Positions 1-5,661 of a DNA stretch of 6,226 nt are shown piece by piece. The stretch's first letter is position 1. Each line of letters begins with the position of its first letter. Where the stretch lies: assembly GCA_902388545.1 (NCBI GenBank), contig CABMPS010000118.1:1-6226 (forward strand), written 5' to 3'. This DNA comes from an uncultured Collinsella sp. (GTDB lineage Bacteria > Actinomycetota > Coriobacteriia > Coriobacteriales > Coriobacteriaceae). The notes below the pieces were generated by a model, which saw nothing but the letters and a program-made list of their open reading frames with translations, was not told the origin of the DNA and ran no database searches. The position numbers and the translations under genes were made by a program.

Positions 1-75
1 TGGCGTTTGCACTGCTTGTGTGCGGCGTTGGCGGTGCTGTGGAGCTGTCGTTTGAGCGAGGGGACGGGGGTACCC
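1..75 (+). other. Left-edge segment, upstream gene end or ecfT leader
   Basis: Two plus-strand frames are open here. The ecfT frame runs back to base 1 without a stop. The frame starting at base 3 reads AFALLVCGVGGAVELSFERG, which resembles a membrane-spanning tail followed by a charged end, and stays open until about 332. The second frame could be the end of an upstream membrane-anchored protein, but its stop would then overlap ecfT by more than 200 bases, which is unlikely. A run of five G at 66-70 is a possible site for an indel. No promoter or riboswitch can be recognised. I cannot assign a gene here. Confidence 0.3.
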
Positions 76-963
76 GTGGACAACATACGAGAGGGGTTTG
101 GCGGCGAGCCCGTCGCGGCATTCTCGATGTCTCATCCGGCTGTGCCGGCACTCTATATAGTGCTGACGCTGGGGCTCACTATGTTCTCGATGCAGCCGGT
201 GCTGATTGCGCTGTCACTTGCGGGCGGGCTGGCGTATGGATTTGCGACGCGTGGGGCTGCCCGCACGCTGGGCGCGCTCCGCTGGCAGCTGCCGGTAATT
301 TTGATCGTTGCGGTGCTCAATCCGCTGTTTAGCGCCTCGGGCTCGACGGAGCTGTTCCGTATTGGCATGCGCGCGGTGTATCTGGAGAGCATGGTATACG
401 GCCTGTGCATGGGCGGGCTGTTTGTGGCGAGCATACTGTGGTTTGAGGCGGCGGCATCGATGCTCGAATACGACAAGGTACTCGCGCTGCTGGGCAATGC
501 CGCGCCGGTGATTGCGCTCATGATCTCGATGTGCATGAGGCTTATCCCGCAGTTTTTACGCCGCGGTCGTACGGTGCTGGCGGTGCAGGATGCGATTGAT
601 GTGCCGGGCCGCGCGCCGGCCGACCCCGTACGCTCGCGCCTGCGGGCGTCGAGCGTGTTGATGGGCTGGGGCATGGAAGATTCGCTGGAGCGCGCGGACG
701 CGACGCGCTCGCGCGGGTGGGGTGCCGCGACGCGTCGTACGACGTATGCGCGGTATCGACTGGGGCGCAGCGACGTTGCCGCGCTGGCCGGGCTCGCACT
801 GTTTGGTGCTGTCGCGGTGGCGGTGGCGTGGACCGCGACGACGCAGTATTCGTTTTATCCGCAGCTCTCGGTTCCGGCGCCGTGGCTGGGCTATGTCGTG
901 TACGCTGCCTGGATGATGCTGCCTTGCGCGTTGCACGCGATTGATGAGAAGAGGTTTGGCTGA
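76..963 (+). CDS. ecfT: ECF transporter transmembrane component EcfT
   Basis: This is the membrane scaffold of an energy-coupling factor importer; it links the ATPases to the substrate-binding S component. Numbered from the GTG at 76, the protein has 295 residues. An N-terminal FSMSHPAVPALYIV stretch (about 17-30) matches the usual 'F(S)xxHPxVNxLYF' opening of the family. Several hydrophobic helices follow at about 26-56, 70-88, 105-125 and 142-156, then the cytoplasmic coupling region with MRLIPQFLRRGR and MEDSLERADATRSRGWG. The SRG at about 213-215 corresponds to the C-terminal Ala-Arg-Gly-type coupling motif. Two more hydrophobic segments end the protein. The start is uncertain: GTG 76 has a purine-rich GAGGGG at 58-63, rather far upstream; ATG 127 would cut into the conserved opening; TTG 7 is also in frame. 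The stop overlaps the next start by one base (TGATG), implying translational coupling. Confidence 0.88.
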   Translation: MDNIREGFGGEPVAAFSMSHPAVPALYIVLTLGLTMFSMQPVLIALSLAGGLAYGFATRGAARTLGALRWQLPVILIVAVLNPLFSASGSTELFRIGMRAVYLESMVYGLCMGGLFVASILWFEAAASMLEYDKVLALLGNAAPVIALMISMCMRLIPQFLRRGRTVLAVQDAIDVPGRAPADPVRSRLRASSVLMGWGMEDSLERADATRSRGWGAATRRTTYARYRLGRSDVAALAGLALFGAVAVAVAWTATTQYSFYPQLSVPAPWLGYVVYAAWMMLPCALHAIDEKRFG

Positions 964-2606
964 TGGCTCGGTTGGATAGGGGCCCGGTGTCGGGCGCGGC
1001 GTGCGACCCGGATATGCTGGCGATTGAGGTGCGGAGCCTGAGCTTTACCTACCCCGGGGCTGATGCTGCGGTGCTCGAGGGGCTCGACTGGTCTGTCCCC
1101 CAAGGTGCATTTGCGCTGCTTGTTGGCGGTACCGGATCGGGTAAGTCGACGCTGCTGTCGTTGCTCAAGCCCGAGATCGCTCCGGCGGGCGAGCGCACTG
1201 GCGATGCGCGCGTGCTGGGCGAGAGCGTTGCCGACATGGACGTGCGCGCGTCTGCGGAGCGCGTGGGCTACGTGTTTCAGGATCCCGAGAACCAGATTGT
1301 GTGCGAGACCGTGTGGCACGAGATGGCGTTTGGCCTGGAAAACTTAGGCATGTCGCGCGACGAGATGCGCCGCCGTGTTGCCGAGACCAGCTATTTCTTT
1401 GGTCTGGAAGATTGGCTTCACCGCGATACTGACACGCTTTCGGGTGGTCGCAAACAGTTGCTGTCGTTGGCGGCCGTTCTGGCGCTGCGCCCGCGCGTGC
1501 TGCTGCTCGACGAGCCCACGTCTCAGCTCGATCCCGTTGCCGAGAAGAATTTCCTGCACGCGCTGTTTCGTGTGAATCGCGAGCTGGGCTGCACGGTTGT
1601 TGTGGCGACGCATCAGCCGCGCCCAATGCTCGAATACGCGACGTGTGCGTACCGGATTGAGGACGGTTGCGTGCGCGAGGTGGCAGATATGGCTTCTTTG
1701 GGACGCCGAGAATCGCTGTTTTCCGATGATATGTTGGGGTGGGGTGCCATCCGATGTGCAAAAAACGGAGTATTCAGCAGGCGTGAGGACAATTTGGACT
1801 CTCTGGAGACGCCCGGGGACGTATCGAGCGCGAAAAAAAGTTCGGAATTGGACAAATCGTCCGAATTTGTGGCGCAAACGTCGCTCGAGAACGGCTCGGA
1901 AGCCTTCCCGCGCACGAATGGAAGCAGAATACTCCAAAAAATGCACGCTGGGTCGGCTACCACCCTGTCGGAAGGCTGGTTTCGCTACGATCGCGCGGAC
2001 GGTTGGGTGCTGCGCGGGCTCGATGCGTCGTTTTCGGCTGGCGCGGTGCATGCAGTCGTGGGCGGAAACGGCTGCGGCAAGTCGACGATGCTTTCGGTGC
2101 TGGCCAAGACCGCCAAGCTGCAGCGCGGCCGCATGGTGCGCGGAGCGGCCTCGGCGGCGCTGTTGCCTCAGAATCCCAAAGCATTGCTGGTTGCCGAGAC
2201 GGTTCGCGATGAGCTGATGGAATGGGCCTCGACCTGCGGATATGACGAGAACTTGGCGCGGGAGCGTGCGGCGCAACTGGGATTGGACGGCCTGGAGACG
2301 CGTCACCCCTACGACCTCTCGGGCGGACAGCGCCAGCTGCTCGCGCTGGCAAAGCTGCTGCTGATTGGCCCCGAGCTGCTGCTGCTTGACGAGCCCACGA
2401 AGGGCTTGGACCTGGAGAGCCGCCGCATCATCGCCCGCGCCCTGCGTGACCATGCGAAGGCTGGCGGCACCGTCATCATGGCTACGCACGATTTGGACTT
2501 TGCCGAGCAGGTCGCCGACGACATCGCCATGATGTTCGATGGCGAGATTGCCTGCATGGAGCCCCCGGCCGACTTCTTTGCCGACAACGTGTTTTATAGG
2601 GCGTGA
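963..2606 (+). CDS. ecfA: Fused double-ABC ECF ATPase (EcfA-EcfA')
   Basis: This cytoplasmic ATPase powers the ECF importer; most systems use two separate subunits, here joined in one 547-residue chain. Domain 1 (about 19-250) has Walker A GGTGSGKST (55-63), Q-loop Q106 in FQDPENQ, signature LSGGRKQ (159-165), Walker B LLLDEPT with Glu184, and switch His217. Domain 2 (about 333-547) has Walker A GGNGCGKST (367-375), Q-loop Q403, signature LSGGQRQ (452-458), Walker B LLLLDEPT with Glu477, and His509. Both sites therefore look catalytically intact. The variant Arg in the first signature is the only oddity there. Residues about 262-330 form a Ser-, Lys- and Glu-rich polar linker whose DNA is visibly more A-rich than its surroundings and bounded by inverted repeats. 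The start is ATG 963, with a GAGAAGAGG ribosome site at 946-954; ATG 1014 is an alternative just before the ABC fold. ecfS follows after 4 bases. Confidence 0.93.
   Translation: MARLDRGPVSGAACDPDMLAIEVRSLSFTYPGADAAVLEGLDWSVPQGAFALLVGGTGSGKSTLLSLLKPEIAPAGERTGDARVLGESVADMDVRASAERVGYVFQDPENQIVCETVWHEMAFGLENLGMSRDEMRRRVAETSYFFGLEDWLHRDTDTLSGGRKQLLSLAAVLALRPRVLLLDEPTSQLDPVAEKNFLHALFRVNRELGCTVVVATHQPRPMLEYATCAYRIEDGCVREVADMASLGRRESLFSDDMLGWGAIRCAKNGVFSRREDNLDSLETPGDVSSAKKSSELDKSSEFVAQTSLENGSEAFPRTNGSRILQKMHAGSATTLSEGWFRYDRADGWVLRGLDASFSAGAVHAVVGGNGCGKSTMLSVLAKTAKLQRGRMVRGAASAALLPQNPKALLVAETVRDELMEWASTCGYDENLARERAAQLGLDGLETRHPYDLSGGQRQLLALAKLLLIGPELLLLDEPTKGLDLESRRIIARALRDHAKAGGTVIMATHDLDFAEQVADDIAMMFDGEIACMEPPADFFADNVFYRA
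1756..1946. repeat. Inverted-repeat-bounded segment coding the ATPase linker
   Basis: The left end (1756-1778) is GTGCA, an A-run, then GGAGTATTC and AGC. The right end (1924-1946) is its imperfect reverse complement: GCA, GAATACTCC, an A-run, then TGCAC. The arms agree at 16 of 23 positions, the mismatches being mainly A-run against A-run. The enclosed DNA is A-rich compared with its flanks, contains an imperfect tandem peptide repeat (KSSELD/KSSEF) and encodes only the variable linker between the two ABC domains. It looks like an in-frame insertion of a small repeat element, but this is inference; no target duplication is evident. Confidence 0.45.
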
Positions 2607-2610
2607 TGGG

Positions 2611-3324
2611 ATGACGGATTATCGCATCGTGCGCCTACTCGCAAAACTGGAGATACCGCTGCTGCTGGCGGTGCCAGCCGTGATGGCTGCGGCGTTGCTG
2701 GCGGGCGTTGAGCAGGCGGCGCTCGCCATGCTTGTCGTGGTGGCGCTGGTGCTTGCGCTGTTCTTTGCAGGCTACGAGGCGTCGCGACCGGGCCTGCGCC
2801 AGATTATGCCAACGCTGGTTCTGGCGGCGTTGGCCGCGGCGGGGCGCATCTTGTTTGGTCCCATTCCCGACTTTAAACCGGTGAGCGCCATCGCCATTAT
2901 CGCGGGGGCGACGCTTGGTCGCCGCAATGGTTTTATGGTTGGCGCGCTGGCGGCGCTGACCAGCAATTTCTTTTTTGGACAGGGCATGTGGACGCCGTGG
3001 CAGATGTATGCCTGGGGGCTCGTGGGATACGTTGGCGGTGCGCTGGCGCATGCGGGTGCGTTCGACCGCGCCGACGGCACCGTGCGTATGCCGGCGCTGC
3101 TGACCTACGGCTTTGCTTCGGGTTTGCTGTACGGCGTTGTGATCAACGCCTACGACATTATCGGTTTTGTTCAACCGCTCACGTGGGCGGGTGCCATGGC
3201 GCGTCTTGCCACCGCCGTACCGTTCGATATCACGCACGGCCTTGCGACCTGCGTGTTTTTGGTCGCCCTGTACAAGCCTTGGTGTCGCCGCATCAACCGA
3301 GTCGTCGTGAAGTACGGACTGTAG
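2611..3324 (+). CDS. ECF transporter S component (substrate-binding)
   Basis: This integral membrane protein should bind the vitamin or related micronutrient and hand it through by toppling within the EcfT-ATPase complex. It has 237 residues and about six hydrophobic helices (near 14-32, 36-53, 65-82, 91-116, 132-149, 163-187) plus a final hydrophobic stretch at 203-221 and a basic tail. The central signature FGPIPDFKPVSAIAIIAGA (82-100) and SNFFFGQGMWTPWQM (118-132) is typical of an ECF S-component family often found beside EcfT and fused EcfA genes. Members resemble those proposed for cobalamin-type substrates, but the substrate cannot be read from sequence. The start is ATG 2611, four bases after the ecfA stop; the nearby purines (TAGGG, GATGGG) make a weak ribosome site, so coupling to ecfA is likely. 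The longer open frame back to 2539 lies inside ecfA and is not credible. Confidence 0.85.
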   Translation: MTDYRIVRLLAKLEIPLLLAVPAVMAAALLAGVEQAALAMLVVVALVLALFFAGYEASRPGLRQIMPTLVLAALAAAGRILFGPIPDFKPVSAIAIIAGATLGRRNGFMVGALAALTSNFFFGQGMWTPWQMYAWGLVGYVGGALAHAGAFDRADGTVRMPALLTYGFASGLLYGVVINAYDIIGFVQPLTWAGAMARLATAVPFDITHGLATCVFLVALYKPWCRRINRVVVKYGL

Positions 3325-3371
3325 GGCTGGTTGCGCCGGGGCGGGAATCAATACTGCCGAAGTGTCATTTT

Positions 3372-3523
3372 AAAACTATGCCGGTTTACGGGGCCAGATT
3401 GGCACAAGCAGACCATGCCGGCTATTTTTGAAATAGAGCAAGCCGTTTACCTGCGGTTTTATTATTTCGGAATTGCGTATGGTTGGGGGTTCGCGATTTA
3501 GCCCCGTAAACTGGCATAGTTTT
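3372..3523. repeat. 152-bp inverted-repeat element, 23-bp arms
   Basis: The left arm (3372-3394) begins AAAACTATGCCGG and ends ACGGGGC. The right arm (3501-3523) is its reverse complement with one mismatch. Weaker matching continues outward (AATG just outside both arms) and inward (ACCAT 3412-3416 against ATGGT 3479-3483), all sharing the centre 3447.5. The element lies 47 bases after the ecfS stop and has no coding capacity of note. It resembles a MITE-like or REP-like palindromic repeat; transcribed, it would fold as a long interrupted stem. No clear target-site duplication is seen. Confidence 0.75.
3440..3467 (+). terminator. Weak terminator-like hairpin at element centre
   Basis: AAGCCG (3440-3445) can pair with CGGTTT (3454-3459), including one G-T wobble, around an 8-base loop, followed by TATTATTT. 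It sits at the centre of the 152-bp inverted repeat and is the first candidate end signal for the ecf operon, about 116 bases after ecfS. The stem is short, so termination here is uncertain. Confidence 0.3.
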
Positions 3524-3565
3524 GGAATGGCCGGCTGATATGACGGGCGTCGTGACCCTCAAGAG

Positions 3566-3615
3566 CCAAATTGATCCGTTTTCTTCCGTCTCCAGACGTC
3601 CCCGGGGAATCAGCT
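3566..3615. repeat. Direct repeat, left copy
   Basis: Starts CCAAATTGATCCGTTTTC and ends GGGGAATCAGCTG. It matches 3816-3855 at 22 of the first 25 positions and again at the GGGG(A)ATCAGCTG end. This copy carries about 9 extra bases (TCCAGACGT) in the middle. The ends TGATCC and GG(A)ATCA are partly complementary, so each copy is itself a potential hairpin. Confidence 0.65.
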
Positions 3616-3623
3616 GAACTCGC

Positions 3624-3787
3624 CCGCCACGAAATCAGCCTATCTACTACGTTTGACCCGACACCCCCAAACACAACCGCGTTTTATGAAAAACCGCAGG
3701 CTTTCTACCTGCGGTTTTCTTTTTGCGTTGTTCGCTGTGGTTGAGGGTGGTGGCTTAAACGTAGTAGATGGGCGTGTTTCGTGGCGG
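3624..3787. repeat. 164-bp interrupted palindrome around a terminator
   Basis: Three nested blocks share nearly one centre. CCGCCACGAAA (3624-3634) is the exact reverse complement of 3777-3787, and ATCTACTACGTTT (3642-3654) of 3757-3769, both centred at 3705.5. CACCCCCAAACACA (about 3662-3675) is largely complementary to the mirrored TGTGGTTGAGGGTG. The innermost block is the 3690-3718 hairpin. Transcripts of either strand could fold into one long rod. The spacing is preserved almost without gaps, which suggests a real element rather than chance. No protein-coding gene is credible in it. Confidence 0.7.
3690..3724 (+). terminator. Strong intrinsic terminator, probably bidirectional
   Basis: AAAACCGCAGG (3690-3700) and CCTGCGGTTTT (3708-3718) form a perfect 11-bp stem with a 7-base loop, followed by CTTTTT on the plus strand. 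Read on the minus strand, the stem is followed by another T and CATAAAA, a weaker tract. It lies between convergent ecfS and exonuclease III genes, where a shared terminator is expected, though it is about 366 bases from ecfS. Confidence 0.8.
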
Positions 3788-3815
3788 ATGGGTCACGTGG
3801 ATACCACCACGAGGC

Positions 3816-3855
3816 CCAAAATGATTCGTTTTCCTCCGTCCCCAGGGGATCAGCT
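3816..3855. repeat. Direct repeat, right copy
   Basis: Starts CCAAAATGATTCGTTTTC and ends AGGGGATCAGCTG, 250 bases after the matching start of the left copy. The two copies flank the 164-bp palindrome. This one ends 5 bases before the stop codon of the exonuclease gene; the stop itself lies in a perfect 12-bp palindrome, CTAGAGCTCTAG (3860-3871). Confidence 0.65.
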
Positions 3856-3859
3856 GGGG

Positions 3860-4678
3860 CTAGAGCTCTAGCGTGAGGGTGACGGGGCAGTGGTCGCTGC
3901 CGAAGATGTCGCCGCGGATGCCGGTGTCGCGTACGTTGTCGGCGATTGCGTCGCTTACCAGGAAGTAGTCGATGCGCCAGCCGGCGTTGTTCTTGCGGGC
4001 ATTAAAGCGATAGCTCCACCAGCTGTAGACGCCCTCGACGTCGGGGTTTGCCGCGCGCCAGGTATCGGTAAAGCCGGCGTTGAGCAGCTCGGTAAACTTG
4101 CCGCGCTCCTCGTCCGAAAAGCCGGCGTTGCCGCGGTTGGACTTGGGGTTCTTAAGGTCGATCTCCTCGTGCGCCACGTTAAAGTCGCCGCAGGTCACGA
4201 CGGGTTTGCCGGTCTCGCGCTCGAGCGCGTTCAAAAAGCCGCGGTAAGCATCGTCCCAGGCCATGCGCACGTCGATGCGGGCGAGTTCGTTTTGCGCGTT
4301 GGGAGTGTAGACATCCACAAACCAGAACTTGTCGAACTCCAGCGCGCAGACGCGGCCCTCGGTTGCGGCTTGGGCGACGAGTACGGCCGCCTCGTTCTCG
4401 CCGGCGTAGGGTAGCAGTGCGTCGGCGTGCAGCACGCGCAGCGGTTCCTGGCGGCTAAAGACCGCAGTGCCCGAATAGCCTTTACGCTCGGCGTAGCTCC
4501 AGGTTTGGTGATAGCCGGGCAGGTCAATATCGACCTGGCCTTCTTGCAACTTGGTCTCTTGCAGCGCCAGGATATCGACGTCGAGTTCTTGCGCGATCTG
4601 GATAAAGCTCGGGTCCTTTTTGAGCACGGCGCGCAGGCCGTTGACGTTCCACGAGGCGAAAGTGTAAGTCTGAGGCAT
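3860..4678 (-). CDS. xth: Exodeoxyribonuclease III (AP endonuclease)
   Basis: A cytoplasmic DNA-repair enzyme of the exonuclease III/AP-endonuclease family. It incises DNA at abasic sites and removes 3' blocking groups in base excision repair. The 272-residue length is normal and all signature motifs are present: WNVNG with Asn11, QETK with metal-binding Glu41, YTPN with Tyr124, GDFNVAH with Asp165 and Asn167, RIDYFLVS with Asp237, and the closing GSDHCPV with the Asp262-His263 pair. The internal SNRGNAGFSDEER and the WWSYRFNARKNNAGWRIDY block are typical of the ExoA/Xth branch. The ATG at 4678 is preceded by AAAGGA four bases upstream, a good ribosome site. The gene is transcribed divergently from the sirtuin gene across a 135-bp gap, and converges on the ecf operon. 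Nothing in the protein looks unusual. Confidence 0.96.
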   Translation of the reverse strand: MPQTYTFASWNVNGLRAVLKKDPSFIQIAQELDVDILALQETKLQEGQVDIDLPGYHQTWSYAERKGYSGTAVFSRQEPLRVLHADALLPYAGENEAAVLVAQAATEGRVCALEFDKFWFVDVYTPNAQNELARIDVRMAWDDAYRGFLNALERETGKPVVTCGDFNVAHEEIDLKNPKSNRGNAGFSDEERGKFTELLNAGFTDTWRAANPDVEGVYSWWSYRFNARKNNAGWRIDYFLVSDAIADNVRDTGIRGDIFGSDHCPVTLTLEL

Positions 4679-4740
4679 GGTGTCCTTTCGACGGGGTTGG
4701 CAGGCTTAAGATTAGCGCAACAGGGGCGGGGTGGGCTCCG

Positions 4741-4768
4741 CGCATGCTGACTTAAAGGTCGCATGCTG
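4741..4768. promoter_or_regulatory. Paired GCATGC direct repeats, possible operator
   Basis: CGCATGCTG occurs at 4741-4749 and again at 4760-4768, a 19-base period, each with the 6-bp palindrome GCATGC. The pair lies in the 135-bp divergent region between the exonuclease and sirtuin genes, about 45 bases before the sirtuin start. Two spaced palindromes suggest a protein-binding site, but no regulator is known and no convincing -10/-35 pair is visible nearby. Confidence 0.25.
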
Positions 4769-4813
4769 GGACATCGCCCGACGCCGCCCGATCAACAAGG
4801 ACGGAGGGCTCAT

Positions 4814-5566
4814 ATGACGCGGGCAATATCGGACCCCAAGCAGGCCTCCGCCGCGCTGGCGGAGCTGTTCAATACCCACGAGCACGTGGTGTTCTTTGGC
4901 GGCGCTGGTGTTTCCACGGCAAGCGGCATTCCCGATTTTCGCAGCGTGGACGGCCTGTATCACCAGCAGTTTGCCTATCCGCCCGAGAGCATGCTGTCGC
5001 ACAGCTTTTACGAGACACATCCGGCGGAGTTCTTCGACTTTTACCGAACCAAGATGATTGCGCTTAACGCTAAGCCCAACCGCTGCCACACCAAGCTGGC
5101 CGAGCTGGAGCGCGTCGGCAAGCTTGATGCCGTGGTGACGCAAAACATCGACGGCTTGCATCAGATGGCGGGCTCGCAGCGCGTGTTTGAGTTGCACGGA
5201 TCGGTCCATCGCAACATTTGTCAGTCGTGCGGAGCGGTCTATAGCGCCGAGTGGATTTGCTCGCGCGAGCACGAGGACGCCGCGGGCGTGCCCGTGTGCC
5301 CCGCGTGCGGTGGTCGCATCAAGCCCGATGTGGTGCTCTACGAAGAGCCGCTCGACGAGCATGTGTTGACCGGTGCCGTTGCCGCCATCGCCGCGGCCGA
5401 TGCCCTCATTGTAGGCGGGACCTCGCTCGTGGTGTATCCGGCGGCGGGTCTTACACGCTACTTTACCGGCGATACACTGGCCATATGCAACCTTGCCCCC
5501 ACCGATCAGGATGCAAATGCCGACCTGCTGATTTCTTGCGACATCGCGGCCGCGTTTGCGTTCTAG
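4814..5566 (+). CDS. NAD-dependent protein deacylase, Sir2 family
   Basis: A sirtuin that removes acyl groups from lysines using NAD, giving nicotinamide and O-acyl-ADP-ribose. The 250-residue protein is a normal bacterial length. It has the NAD-binding GGAGVSTASGIPDFRS (29-44), TQNIDGLHQMAGS (109-121), catalytic His128 in ELHGS, a zinc site of Cys136, Cys139, Cys162 and Cys165, and GTSLVVYPAAGL near the C-terminus. The region FFDFYRTKMI (73-82) has Lys rather than Arg at the position used by CobB/SIRT5 for succinyl-lysine (Y-x-x-R), so ordinary deacetylase activity is more likely than desuccinylation; this is inference. The start is ATG 4814, with GGAGG at 4803-4807; the in-frame ATG 4763 would add 17 poorly conserved residues and has no clear ribosome site. 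No substrate gene is adjacent. Confidence 0.95.
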   Translation: MTRAISDPKQASAALAELFNTHEHVVFFGGAGVSTASGIPDFRSVDGLYHQQFAYPPESMLSHSFYETHPAEFFDFYRTKMIALNAKPNRCHTKLAELERVGKLDAVVTQNIDGLHQMAGSQRVFELHGSVHRNICQSCGAVYSAEWICSREHEDAAGVPVCPACGGRIKPDVVLYEEPLDEHVLTGAVAAIAAADALIVGGTSLVVYPAAGLTRYFTGDTLAICNLAPTDQDANADLLISCDIAAAFAF

Positions 5567-5586
5567 CCCGCGTGCGCGGATACAAT
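5556..5586 (+). promoter_or_regulatory. Possible folP promoter
   Basis: TACAAT at 5581-5586 is a good -10 hexamer. TTGCGT at 5556-5561, overlapping the sirtuin stop region, could be a -35 with a long 19-base spacer. If used, transcription would start near 5593 and give a leader of roughly 70 bases including the GC-rich hairpin. The -35 is weak, so confidence is low. Confidence 0.35.
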
Positions 5587-5608
5587 AGAAAGACTGAGTG
5601 CAAAGCGA

Positions 5609-5650
5609 CCCCGCCGCCAGCTCCCCAAGCTCGGCGGCGTGGGCATTTTA
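5609..5650 (+). terminator. GC-rich hairpin between sirtuin gene and folP
   Basis: CGCCGCC (5612-5618) pairs with GGCGGCG (5633-5639), continued by AGCT (5619-5622) with AGCT (5628-5631) and one bulged C at 5632; the loop is CCCCA. Extra C/G pairs flank the stem. It is followed by CATTTTA, a poor U-tract, and then directly by the folP ribosome site. It may terminate sirtuin transcription or act as a leader structure for folP. Confidence 0.5.
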
Positions 5651-5661
5651 GGAGGATGTTC

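Noticed and set aside
1..126. Cobalamin or other vitamin riboswitch before the ECF genes
   Set aside because: Too little leader is present and no conserved riboswitch core is visible.
1344..2489. Long 381-residue minus-strand open frame inside the ATPase gene
   Set aside because: It is antisense to strong ABC motifs; long antisense frames are common in GC-rich genes and this peptide has no recognisable domain.
3566..3855. Repeats as a CRISPR array
   Set aside because: Only two imperfect copies 250 bases apart, no regular spacers and no cas genes.
3325..3859. Full insertion sequence or transposase remnant
   Set aside because: Inverted repeats are present but there is no transposase-like reading frame and no target duplication.
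3653..3871. A 72-residue plus-strand open frame in the intergenic gap
   Set aside because: It runs through the palindrome and terminator and into the exonuclease gene, has no ribosome site, and its composition is not protein-like.
3890..4414. 174-residue plus-strand frame opposite the exonuclease gene
   Set aside because: It is the antisense shadow of a fully conserved exonuclease III sequence.
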